From NCBI GenBank assembly GCA_000690595.2, contig JHUT02000014.1, forward strand, positions 1-64,000: a stretch of DNA of 64,000 nt, given 5' to 3'. The position numbers and the translations under genes are program-made. This DNA comes from Natrinema mahii. Lineage in GTDB: Archaea > Halobacteriota > Halobacteria > Halobacteriales > Natrialbaceae. Shown one piece after another: positions 54,561-62,564 of this stretch (within the stretch, counting starts at the first letter, position 1; each line of letters opens with the position of its first letter). The notes beneath the pieces were generated by a model. The model saw only the letters and a program-made list of their open reading frames with translations. It did no database searches and was not told where the DNA came from.

Positions 54561-55359
54561 CGCCGTCACCTCCGTCAGCGGACTCGTTGCCCTCGGGAGT
54601 CACGACCGACAGCGTTCCGCTTTCCTCGTAGTCGTCGACGGTCACGGTCCAGTCGTTGTCACCCTCGTCGAGGTCGGCGCTGTCGACGGTAAACGCGACT
54701 TCCTCGCTGCCGTCGCCGGGCACCGTCACGTCCTCTTCCTGCGTCTGATTGCCGATCTCGAGGGAGACGGTCGTCTCGAGGTCCTCTTGCATGCCGTTGG
54801 TCACGTTTGCGGTGATGGTTGTCTCGTTGCCCGCGTCGATCTCGTCGTCGGCCTCGACGGATAGTTCGGTCAGGTCGAACTCGTCTTCGGGGACGACGTT
54901 CAGTTTCCCTTCCATCGTGTGGTGATACTCGCCGCAGTACTCGTTACAGAGGATGCCGTACTCGTCGGGTTCGTCGAACTTCGCGGTCATCTCCGAGACC
55001 TGCCCGGGAACGACCATCGTGTTCACGTTCGTTCCCACGACGGAGAAGCTGTGTGTCACGTCCCGGCTGGTGACGTAGAACGTCACCTCGCTGTTGGCCG
55101 GTATCTCGATTTCGCTGGGCGTGTACGACCACGCCTGTGCGACGACCGTGACTTCGTACTCGTTGCCGCCGACGTGTTCGACGCCGGGCTCGGCGAACCG
55201 TTCGTCGTCGTTGATCTCGTCGGGGTTGATGTCACCGCCGTCGTCGTCGATCATCGCGATACCCGGACCGACCGCCCCGTAGGTAATCGTCGCGATGAAA
55301 CCAACGATTAACACCATGGAAGCGACGATCCAGACCTTCTCGTAAGTGTGAATGTTCAT
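54553..55359 (-). CDS. cbaB: CbaB, CuA subunit II of ba3 oxidase, with extra C-terminal CARDB-like domain
   Basis: This 268-residue protein has one N-terminal membrane helix (VWIVASMVLIVGFIATITYG) and then a cupredoxin domain. CuA ligands are His103 (VTHSFSV), Cys138, Cys142, His146 and Met149 in CNEYCGEYHHTM. It accepts electrons from halocyanin. After residue about 160 it continues with a second beta-sandwich (LTELSVEADDEIDAGNETTI, VPGDGSEEVAFTVDSADLDE), typical of CARDB adhesion domains and unusual for a subunit II. The start overlaps the cbaD stop (ATGA). Confidence 0.92.
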   Translation of the reverse strand: MNIHTYEKVWIVASMVLIVGFIATITYGAVGPGIAMIDDDGGDINPDEINDDERFAEPGVEHVGGNEYEVTVVAQAWSYTPSEIEIPANSEVTFYVTSRDVTHSFSVVGTNVNTMVVPGQVSEMTAKFDEPDEYGILCNEYCGEYHHTMEGKLNVVPEDEFDLTELSVEADDEIDAGNETTITANVTNGMQEDLETTVSLEIGNQTQEEDVTVPGDGSEEVAFTVDSADLDEGDNDWTVTVDDYEESGTLSVVTPEGNESADGGDGDA

Positions 55360-55559
55360 GCCAGTCCCACCACCGTCAGGGCCATTCCGACGACGGTCGG
55401 CCCGTTGCCGAGGAACTCGACGAAGTACATGAATATCCACAGCAATACTAGTATGAGGAAGTAGATTCCGATCAGGATCGCCGTCCCGATCGGATCGTAC
55501 TCCTCGTGCCCGAGTGTTCGAACATGATCGGGCTCCCGTTGTTCTGTTCCTGAGCTCAT
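55356..55559 (-). CDS. cbaD: CbaD, small membrane protein of the ba3 oxidase operon
   Basis: This 67-residue protein has a polar N-terminus (MSSGTEQREPDHVRTLGHEE), then two membrane helices (TAILIGIYFLILVLLWIFMY and NGPTVVGMALTVVG). It is first in cbaDBAC. It overlaps the start of cbaB. The start at 55559 gives the expected small size. Its role is likely in assembly or stability. Confidence 0.83.
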   Translation of the reverse strand: MSSGTEQREPDHVRTLGHEEYDPIGTAILIGIYFLILVLLWIFMYFVEFLGNGPTVVGMALTVVGLA

Positions 55560-55659
55560 ACGGATGAGTAGGTAATAGGGGCGACTTACCATCAACCTTG
55601 GTTCCCGGTCGATGGGAAGAGGGTGGGGTATTAAGCCCTCGTCGCGCACAGTGCCGAGT

Positions 55660-55875
55660 ATGAATCTCGAGACAGTATCGCCGCGGCTGGCTGCGACCGC
55701 GGGGCTACTGGCGATCGTTCCGTTGCTCGTCTACGGACTCACCAACTCGGTATACGCCGGCGCCGTCAGTACGGTCAACGTCGTTCTCATCGTCGGTTCA
55801 CTGTACGTCGCGATGTCCCCGGTCGAGGGCTCGCACGGCGATCACCACGGTAACGGCAACGGAACTGCCGGGTGA
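55660..55875 (+). CDS. Small two-helix membrane protein divergent from the oxidase operon
   Basis: This 71-residue protein begins MNLETVSPRLAATAGLLAIV and has a second helix SVYAGAVSTVNVVLIVGSLY. It ends with a His-rich tail (EGSHGDHHGNGNGTAG) that might bind copper. It overlaps the next gene by 4 bp, so it belongs to the copper-delivery operon. The 100-bp gap to cbaD holds both promoters. Confidence 0.75.
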   Translation: MNLETVSPRLAATAGLLAIVPLLVYGLTNSVYAGAVSTVNVVLIVGSLYVAMSPVEGSHGDHHGNGNGTAG

Positions 55876-56765
55876 CCGCCGCCCGCGAGATGACTCTCAG
55901 TTCACTCTCCCCGGAGCTACTGACGACTAGCGTAGGGCACGGAGTCATCCGGTTCCCCGTCGGAACACCGCTGATGGCGAGTCCGGGCTCCGGACTCGCC
56001 CTCGAACACGTGAACCTGTTCGTCCTCTTCGTCGTCGGACTGCTCGCCGGCGCTCACTGTCTGGGCATGTGCGGCCCGCTCGTGACGGCGTACGCCGACC
56101 GAATCGGCGACGCCAGTGACAAGCGCCGCGACGACACGCTGACCGGCTACGAGGTGCGCCAGCACGCGCTGTTCAACCTCGGTCGGACGATCAGCTACGC
56201 TGCGATCGGTGGCCTGTTCGGTCTCCTCGGTGCGGTGACGATCGCCTCGAGCGAGGCCGTCGCCGCGGTCGGCGATAACGTCAGGGGAGCGACCGGCATC
56301 CTCGTCGGGATCGCGATCGTCGCGAGCGGGCTCTACTACCTCCGAGGAAAGACCGCCGTTCCCGGCCACGGGCTCCCGGTCGTCGGCACGCTGTTTCGCC
56401 GCCTCTCGGCGCTGCTTTCGAGCCGTATCGATCGGCTCGCGACGTCGCCGGGGATCGTCGCGCTCGGTGCGGTTCACGGGGTCATGCCGTGTCCGATCAT
56501 CTATCCCGCGTATCTCTACGCGTTCGCGTTGGGATCGCCGGCGCGTGGCGCGCTCTCGCTGGCCGTCCTCGGAGTCGGAACGATCCCCACGCTGTTCGTC
56601 TACGGCACTGCCATGACCGCGATCGACGTCGACACGCGAGTGCGACTCCACCGCGCGCTGGGCGCGGCGTTTCTCCTCCTCGGCTACATCCCGCTCTCGC
56701 ACGGTCTGATGCTGTATGGCATCCACCTGCCCCACCTCCCGCTCCCGTACGAACCGCTTTTCTAA
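55872..56765 (+). CDS. TauE/SafE-like membrane protein (UreH_2 domain), copper/oxidase assembly
   Basis: This 297-residue protein has about six membrane helices. GAHCLGMCGPLVTAYAD and GVMPCPIIYPAYLYAF are the paired Cys motifs of the PF13386-like group, which in bacteria is found with cytochrome oxidase copper-loading genes rather than sulfite export. It precedes the CcoI-like ATPase by 2 bp. Handling of copper for the ba3 oxidase is inferred from motif and position. Confidence 0.82.
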   Translation: MTAAREMTLSSLSPELLTTSVGHGVIRFPVGTPLMASPGSGLALEHVNLFVLFVVGLLAGAHCLGMCGPLVTAYADRIGDASDKRRDDTLTGYEVRQHALFNLGRTISYAAIGGLFGLLGAVTIASSEAVAAVGDNVRGATGILVGIAIVASGLYYLRGKTAVPGHGLPVVGTLFRRLSALLSSRIDRLATSPGIVALGAVHGVMPCPIIYPAYLYAFALGSPARGALSLAVLGVGTIPTLFVYGTAMTAIDVDTRVRLHRALGAAFLLLGYIPLSHGLMLYGIHLPHLPLPYEPLF

Positions 56766-56767
56766 CG

Positions 56768-59233
56768 ATGGCACCGGAATCACCACCCACGCCGGATTCG
56801 CTGTCGCCGTCGGCCGAGACCGACGGCTCGAGTGCGACCGGCGGGGCGGCGGTCGACGACGCGGCTGCCGACACCTGCGACCTCTGTGACCTGCCGACGC
56901 CAGCGGAGCCGATCACCGACCCGGACGTCGACGGCACGTACTGCTGTCGTGGCTGTCTCGCGGTCGCTCGCACGCTCGATGGGACCGATGACGCGCCCGA
57001 CGAGTCGTCGGTCCAATCCCGCCTCGATTCCGGCGACGACGGGCCGGACCTCGACGATCTCGACGGCGAGGACGCCTACCTCGCGGTCGACGGCATGCAC
57101 TGCTCGACCTGTGAGGCGTTCCTCGAGACAACCGCCGAGCGAGAACCCGGGATCCGCGGCGCGACGGCGAGCTACGCGACGGACACGATTCGGCTCGTCT
57201 ACGATCCCGATCGACTCGAGACCGACGACCTCCCCGATCTCGTCTCCGGCTACGGGTACACCGCGTCCGATCGATCGGCTGCCAGTGATGCGAGCAGCTC
57301 GGACGACGGGCTCGCGCCGCTCTTGTTCGGTGGGTTCTTCGGCATGATGGTCATGATGTGGTACGTCCTGTTTCTCTACCCGACGTACTTCGGCTACCAG
57401 CCGGTCGCCGACTTCGGCGGGTACGAGACCGCCTTTCTGTCGGCGAACATCTGGGTGTTCACCTCGATCATTCTCTTCTATACCGGCGGTCCGATCCTCC
57501 GGGGGGCCTACGTGAGCCTCCGGGCCGGCAGCCCGAACATGGACTTGCTGGTGGCGACGGCGGCACTCGGCTCCTATAGCTACAGCGCCGTCGCGATCCT
57601 GCTCGGCAACGCCCACCTCTACTTCGACGTCACCGTCGCCGTCGTCCTCGTCGTCACCGCAGGCGGGCGCTACGAACGGATCGTCAAGCGCCGCGCGACC
57701 GGCCTGCTTTCCGATCTGACCGAACGACAGGTCGACGAGGCTCGCCGCGAGAGCGGCGAGACGGTCCCCCTCGAGGCGGTCGAGCCCGGCGACCGCCTGC
57801 TCGTGCGTCCCGGTGAGCGGGTTCCCCTCGACGGCGAGATCGCGGAGGGGTCGGCCGCGGTCGACGAATCGCTGGTCACCGGCGAGTCGCTGCCGGCCCA
57901 GAAGGGGCCGGGCGATCAGGTCCGCGGGGGAACCGTCGTTACCGACGCCCCGCTCGTCGTCGCGGTCGGCGACGAGGCGGAAAGTACCCTCGACCGGCTC
58001 GTCTCCCTGCTCTGGTCGATCCAGAGCTCCCGGCCGGGCGTCCAGCGGCTCGCGGACAAGCTCGCGACCGTCTTCGTCCCGCTGGTGATCGCCCTCGCTA
58101 TCGTGACGGTCGCCGTCTCGCTGGCGACCGGCTCGAGCCCGGCGACGGCGCTGTTGCTCGGGCTTACGGTCGTCATCGTCTCCTGTCCCTGTGCGCTGGG
58201 GCTGGCGACGCCGCTGGCCATCGCCGCGGGGATCCAGTCGGCCGCCGAACGGGGGATCGTCGTCGCCGCGGAGACGATCTTCGAGGACGCCCCCGACGTC
58301 GATACCGTCGTTCTCGACAAGACGGGGACGCTCACGACCGGGACGATGACCGTCGACGCCGTCCATACGGTCGCTGGCGACGCCGGGGACGACGGCCCCG
58401 GCCGCGAGGAACTGCTCCGGCGGGCCGGCGCGGTCGAGGCCCTCTCCGAACACCCCGTCGCGGCCGCCGTCACCGACGCGGCACCCGACGATGCGACGGC
58501 AGCCAGCGCCGTCGAGGACTTCGAGCGGGCAAACCGCGGCGTCAGCGGCCGCGTCGACGGCGACCGGGTCGCCGTCGGCCACCCCGACTTCTGTCGCGAG
58601 CGCGGCCTGACGATCCCCGACGCCCTCGAGCCCCGGATCGAGGACGCGCGAGCGGCGGGCCGCGTGCCCGTCGTCGTCGGCTGGGACGACCGCGTCCACG
58701 GCGTCGTCGTCGTCGGGGACTCACCGCGCGAGGACCTCGAGGCGGCCCTGACCGACCTCTCGGCGGACCACGAGGTCGTCGTCCTCACCGGTGACGAGGG
58801 AGCGGCGGCCGAGCGCTTCCGCAACCTCGAGGGCGTCGACGAGGTTTTCGCGGGGGTGCCGCCGGAGGCGAAAGCCGAGACCGTCGACCGGCTCCGGGCC
58901 CGGGGGACGGTCGCGATGGTCGGCGACGGCAGCAACGACGCGCCCGCGCTGGCCGCGGCCGACGTCGGGATCGCGATGGGCGGGGGGACACAGCTCGCGA
59001 CCGACGCGGCCGACGCGGTGATCGTCGGCGACGACCTCACGGCCGTCGGCGAGACGTTCGCCGTGGCGACGGCGACCCACCGGCGGATCCGGCAGAACCT
59101 CGGCTGGGCCTTCGTCTACAACGCGGTCGCGATCCCGCTGGCCGTCGCCGGCCTGTTGAACCCGCTGTTCGCCGCTCTCGCGATGGCCGCGAGCAGCCTG
59201 CTCGTCGTCTGTAACTCCGCGCGGTCGCTGTGA
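56768..59233 (+). CDS. CcoI/FixI-like copper P1B-type ATPase
   Basis: This is an 821-residue copper transporter. The N-terminal domain CDLCDLPTPAEPITD with YCCRGCLAVAR (residues 37-66) is the metal-binding domain found in CcoI/FixI ATPases. A heavy-metal-associated domain follows (GMHCSTC, Cys112 and Cys115). Eight membrane helices include SCPCALGLATPLAI. The catalytic Asp is in LDKTGTLTTGTM, and the hinge is GDGSNDAPALAAADVG. CcoI-like pumps supply copper for oxidase assembly, which fits the divergent cbaDBAC operon. It could also serve as an ordinary efflux CopA. Confidence 0.92.
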   Translation: MAPESPPTPDSLSPSAETDGSSATGGAAVDDAAADTCDLCDLPTPAEPITDPDVDGTYCCRGCLAVARTLDGTDDAPDESSVQSRLDSGDDGPDLDDLDGEDAYLAVDGMHCSTCEAFLETTAEREPGIRGATASYATDTIRLVYDPDRLETDDLPDLVSGYGYTASDRSAASDASSSDDGLAPLLFGGFFGMMVMMWYVLFLYPTYFGYQPVADFGGYETAFLSANIWVFTSIILFYTGGPILRGAYVSLRAGSPNMDLLVATAALGSYSYSAVAILLGNAHLYFDVTVAVVLVVTAGGRYERIVKRRATGLLSDLTERQVDEARRESGETVPLEAVEPGDRLLVRPGERVPLDGEIAEGSAAVDESLVTGESLPAQKGPGDQVRGGTVVTDAPLVVAVGDEAESTLDRLVSLLWSIQSSRPGVQRLADKLATVFVPLVIALAIVTVAVSLATGSSPATALLLGLTVVIVSCPCALGLATPLAIAAGIQSAAERGIVVAAETIFEDAPDVDTVVLDKTGTLTTGTMTVDAVHTVAGDAGDDGPGREELLRRAGAVEALSEHPVAAAVTDAAPDDATAASAVEDFERANRGVSGRVDGDRVAVGHPDFCRERGLTIPDALEPRIEDARAAGRVPVVVGWDDRVHGVVVVGDSPREDLEAALTDLSADHEVVVLTGDEGAAAERFRNLEGVDEVFAGVPPEAKAETVDRLRARGTVAMVGDGSNDAPALAAADVGIAMGGGTQLATDAADAVIVGDDLTAVGETFAVATATHRRIRQNLGWAFVYNAVAIPLAVAGLLNPLFAALAMAASSLLVVCNSARSL

Positions 59234-59283
59234 GAGACGAGCCGCGATGAAGGGTCGGGAGCGGGGGCGGGCGCTTGCCCCCT

Positions 59284-59520
59284 CTACTCGTCCGCGTCGT
59301 CGGTAGTCACGACTCGTTCGACCTCCCGCCGCTCGCCGTCCGCGTAGACGTAGGTCGTTCCCTCGTCCTCGTCGCGGGTCCGCCGGTGGCTCCCGTCACA
59401 GAAGGGAAACTCGTCCGAGAGCCCGCACTGACAGACCGCTATGTCGCCTTTCTCGTCGTCGATGTCCGCCGGCTCGAGCTTCCGGGGGCCGTTGGCCTCG
59501 AGTTCGACCAGTCGCGTCAT
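59284..59520 (-). CDS. CDGSH-type iron-sulfur protein
   Basis: This 78-residue protein has CQCGLSDEFPFCDGSHRRTR, the CDGSH signature with three Cys and one His that bind a [2Fe-2S] cluster. The rest is a strongly acidic single-domain protein. The start at 59520 gives the usual size. It lies next to oxidase and copper genes, but no direct functional link can be shown. It may be a redox sensor or an electron carrier. Confidence 0.9.
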   Translation of the reverse strand: MTRLVELEANGPRKLEPADIDDEKGDIAVCQCGLSDEFPFCDGSHRRTRDEDEGTTYVYADGERREVERVVTTDDADE

Positions 59521-59710
59521 CGCGTGGCTCTCGCGTCGCCGTCGCCAAAACGCTTCGCTCGCGTTCGCGTCCCGGCAGTGTCCGTACGGCGCGCCGCCGG
59601 ACGACGGCTGGGGAGTCACGGGCCGTCGCGGAGAATGATGGCACGCCACACGGCCTACGGGAACGGCAAGGTTCTTGGTTCGGCTGTTGAAACTCAGGGT
59701 AGGAACAGTC

Positions 59711-60004
59711 ATGTGGATCTCCGCCGCGGCAATGCCGACCGCGATCGCCCTCGCGGTCGTCAAGACGCTGGTTCTCGTCGTCGGCGGCGTCATCACGTTC
59801 TTCGCGTACAAGGCCTACCGGCGCACCCGCCAGCCCGCGCTGGCCTATCTCGCGCTCGGTTTCGGCCTCGTTACCCTCGGACTGGTTCTCGCCGGCATGC
59901 TGTATGAGGTCCTCGGCCTCCCACTGATGACCGGCATCCTTCTCGAGAGCCTGCTGGTACTGGCCGGCTTCTTCGTGATCGCGTACTCGTTGTACGTGAC
60001 CTGA
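59711..60004 (+). CDS. Three-helix membrane protein (DUF7521-like)
   Basis: This 97-residue protein has three membrane helices (ALAVVKTLVLVVGGVITFFA, LAYLALGFGLVTLGLVLAG, GILLESLLVLAGFFVIAYSL) and a basic loop (YKAYRRTRQPA). It resembles small haloarchaeal DUF7521 proteins. The start is ATG 59711. Its stop is followed by a weak hairpin (CCAAATCTGTTTGG, about 60027). Function is unknown. Confidence 0.75.
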   Translation: MWISAAAMPTAIALAVVKTLVLVVGGVITFFAYKAYRRTRQPALAYLALGFGLVTLGLVLAGMLYEVLGLPLMTGILLESLLVLAGFFVIAYSLYVT

Positions 60005-60335
60005 GCCGCATCGGTGTCCCGCTCGACCAAATCTGTTTGGGACCAACGGTATCCGTGATCGCGGAATACCCGAAGGTACGGCAGGGACGATCGGCGCTGA
60101 ACCATGGAGCTTCACGCCCCCTGCCGTCGTACCCCCTCCCTCTTCCCCATCCACTCCCCCTTCCGTTCGACGCGCTCGGCCACACGTCCCGTGGCGCAGT
60201 CGGTCCGTTCGCTCGGACAGCGCAACCACCCAGAGGTAAGTGGACCGACACACGAGTGACCGCTATGCGAATCGAACACGCAGCCGACGGGCAGGCGTCA
60301 AACGGATCGGCTACCGCGTCGGAGGGCGATCGCCG
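60005..60335. other. Intergenic region, 331 bp, with a polypyrimidine tract
   Basis: A C/T-rich run of about 60 bases lies at about 60111-60170. No gene is supported, and the frame that crosses it into the FAD gene is an extension. The left end has a short CCAAA/TTTGG hairpin. Confidence 0.5.
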
Positions 60336-61529
60336 ATGAGCGGCCCGGACGACGTCGAGCTAGCGGTCGGTGCGGACGCGTTCACGCAGGACGGCAGGGG
60401 CCTCGAGGTCGCGGTCGTCGGCGCGGGCGCCGTCGGCGCGACCGCGGCCTACGACCTCGCACGGGAGGGTGCCGACGTGACTGTCTACGACCGCGGAAGC
60501 GTCGCCAGCGGTGCCAGCGGCCGGGCGGCGGGGATCTGTTACGATGCGTTCGCGGACGGGCTCGACGCCGAGATCGCCGGCGACGCCATCGAGCGCTTCC
60601 GCGCGCTCTCGGGCGACGATACCTTCGCGTTCACCGAGTGTCCCTACGTCTGGCTCGCCCGCGAGGACGATCCCGACCGCGCCGACGCGATCCGGGACCA
60701 GGTCAGGCGCATGCAAGACAACGGCGTCGTCGCGCTCGAGCTCGAGGGCGACGCGCTCGCGGACCGGTTCCCCGCCCTGCGGACCGACGACGTGGCCGTC
60801 GCCGGGATCGCCGGCGCAGCGGGCTATGCCGATCCCGCCGAGTACACCGCTTGCCTCGCGGCCGCGGCCACCGGGGCGGGCGCGACCCTGGAGACCGAGA
60901 CGCCGGTCGAAGTCCGGGCCGATCCCGCCCGCGTGATCCGCCCGGACGGCGCGGTCCACGAGGTCGACGCGGTTCTCGTGGCCGCCGGAGCCCGGACCGG
61001 TGGATTGCTCGCGGACGCGGGCCTCGAGCTGGCCATGAAGCCCTATCGCGTCCAGGCGCTGGTCGCGGACGGCGACCTCGCGGAGCCGATGTGTTACGAC
61101 GCCAGCGGCGACTTCTACCTGCGACCCCACGCCGAGGGCGTCCTCGCGGGCGACGGGACCGAGGAACGCGAAGCCGATCCCGACGGCTACGATCGCGAGG
61201 CCGATTCCGAGTTTCGGGCCGACCTCCGCGAGCGGGTCTCACATCGGGTTCCGGCGCTCGATCTCGCGGCCGAGAACGCCATCACCCGGTCGTGGGCCGG
61301 CCTCTGTACGGCGACTCCGGACCGGGACCCGCTGGTCGGGCAGGTTCGGGACGGGCTCTACGTCGCGACTGGGTTCCAGGGCCACGGCTTCATGCGTGCG
61401 CCGGCGATCGGCCAGCGACTCGCGGACGAGATCCTCGGCGGCGACGGGATCGCGGCGTTCGATCCGACCAGATTCGACGGCGACGAAGAATTCGAGATCG
61501 CGACGGGGACGACGACGGACCCGAACTGA
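60336..61529 (+). CDS. FAD-dependent oxidoreductase (DAO/glycine-oxidase-like)
   Basis: This is a 397-residue flavoprotein. The dinucleotide-binding motif VAVVGAGAVGATAAYDLARE starts at about residue 24, with the acidic residue in DVTVYDRGS. ASGRAAGICYDAF, AVLVAAGARTGGLLAD and GLYVATGFQGHGFMRAPAIG complete the DAO family pattern. It probably oxidises an amine or a hydroxy acid such as sarcosine or proline; the substrate is unknown. ATG 60336 is chosen over an upstream in-frame start. It is convergent with Hsp20, whose stop is 2 bases away. Confidence 0.9.
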   Translation: MSGPDDVELAVGADAFTQDGRGLEVAVVGAGAVGATAAYDLAREGADVTVYDRGSVASGASGRAAGICYDAFADGLDAEIAGDAIERFRALSGDDTFAFTECPYVWLAREDDPDRADAIRDQVRRMQDNGVVALELEGDALADRFPALRTDDVAVAGIAGAAGYADPAEYTACLAAAATGAGATLETETPVEVRADPARVIRPDGAVHEVDAVLVAAGARTGGLLADAGLELAMKPYRVQALVADGDLAEPMCYDASGDFYLRPHAEGVLAGDGTEEREADPDGYDREADSEFRADLRERVSHRVPALDLAAENAITRSWAGLCTATPDRDPLVGQVRDGLYVATGFQGHGFMRAPAIGQRLADEILGGDGIAAFDPTRFDGDEEFEIATGTTTDPN

Positions 61530-61530
61530 C

Positions 61531-62016
61531 TCAGTCGTCGACGGTGACCGGTTCGGTGTCCGTCTCCGCGGACGCGCCCCGGTCGGATTCTTCGAGCGAC
61601 TCGACGCTCGAGCCGGTCTCCGGTGGCGCGTCCTCGAGCGACGACCCTTTCGGAATCTCGACGCTCAGCGTGCCGGTTTCGGTGAGGCGAGCGGTTCCGG
61701 CGTCGGGGTCGACGACGGCGTCGGCGGGCAGTTCGGCGACGCCCGACAGCGACATTCCCCGGCCGGGGAACCGCATCTCGTAGCCCTCGTGGAACCCCCG
61801 GAAGCGATCGATCCGGAGCGTGACGGTGCCGTCGAGATAGCGGACCTGAATGTCGTCCGGTTCGGCCCCGGGTGCGTCGAAGACGACCCGATAGGCGTCG
61901 TCGGTCTCGAGGATGTCGACGGGGAGCGAACGGTGGTTCTGGACGCGGCCGTTCGCGCGCCCGATCTGTCGGTACAACGTACTGCCGACCGATTTACCGA
62001 GGTCGTTGAGGCTCAC
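61531..62016 (-). CDS. Small heat-shock protein (Hsp20/alpha-crystallin family)
   Basis: This is a 161-residue protein. The alpha-crystallin domain runs from about residue 32 (PVDILETDDAYRVVFDAPGA) to TLSVEIPKGSS, with IQVRYLDGTVTLRIDRFRGF, and the long acidic tail is low complexity. It acts as an ATP-independent chaperone. The conserved I-x-I/V motif at the very end is not seen. Confidence 0.87.
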   Translation of the reverse strand: MSLNDLGKSVGSTLYRQIGRANGRVQNHRSLPVDILETDDAYRVVFDAPGAEPDDIQVRYLDGTVTLRIDRFRGFHEGYEMRFPGRGMSLSGVAELPADAVVDPDAGTARLTETGTLSVEIPKGSSLEDAPPETGSSVESLEESDRGASAETDTEPVTVDD

Positions 62017-62218
62017 GGGAACTCACCCCGGACGGGGCGGCCGGCACGGGCGGCGGTCGCGGGGGCCGAGAGAAGGAACTGACAGTACATGGCAGACATG
62101 ACCGTGCGAACGGCTACGTGAGCCCGCTTCATATCCCTTTTGCCCGGAACAAAAGAAACGTCAGACGCTCGGCTCGAGACCGCCCGCGGCAAGGCGACTG
62201 ACGGGTGCCGATTCCCCG

Positions 62219-62377
62219 TCAGAGTTCGACCCGCTCGAGACAGTCGGTCCCCCCACAGACCGGACACGCCAGGTCGGCGACCTCGAGGTCGTCGGGAACG
62301 TCGTAGGTGTAGTGGTTCTCGAAGATATCGAGAAAACAGTCATCGTCGGTACACACGATCTCTTCCGTCGGCGGCAT
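62219..62377 (-). CDS. Small zinc-ribbon protein (52 residues)
   Basis: The sequence MPPTEEIVCTDDDCFLDIFE then NHYTYDVPDDLEVADLACPV and CGGTDCLERVEL contains three Cys pairs (CTDDDC, CPVC, and GTDC). This fits a zinc ribbon found in small haloarchaeal proteins (DUF7559-like). The start at 62377 is preferred over one 14 codons upstream. Function is unknown. Confidence 0.75.
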   Translation of the reverse strand: MPPTEEIVCTDDDCFLDIFENHYTYDVPDDLEVADLACPVCGGTDCLERVEL

Positions 62378-62535
62378 ACCGTTTCGTTCGGTCGGGAAAC
62401 TAATCAACATTGGCTTCACCCACGACGGCTGCAGACTCCGGTCGGCTCACTCCCGCTCGCGGTCGAGTCTCGGTAGCCGCGTGGCCGGCACTCGACGGCT
62501 CGCTACGGCGTTCGGTCGGGGGCGTGTAGTCACCG

Positions 62536-62540
62536 TTTTA
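62536..62540 (+). promoter_or_regulatory. TATA-like box of the radical SAM gene
   Basis: TTTTA at 62536-62540 lies 24-29 bp before the ATG at 62565, consistent with a leaderless message. Confidence 0.45.
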
Positions 62541-62564
62541 CCCCTCGAGGCGCTACCGGGAGCC

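Noticed and set aside
56780-58699. A 639-residue minus-strand frame opposite the copper ATPase
   Set aside because: It is a shadow rich in Asp, Arg, Gly and Val, with no family feature.
60111-60170. Polypyrimidine run before the FAD oxidoreductase as a relative of the island's C-rich tract
   Set aside because: Similarity is limited to base composition and a short CCCCCTGCCGTC block. No repeat unit is shared.
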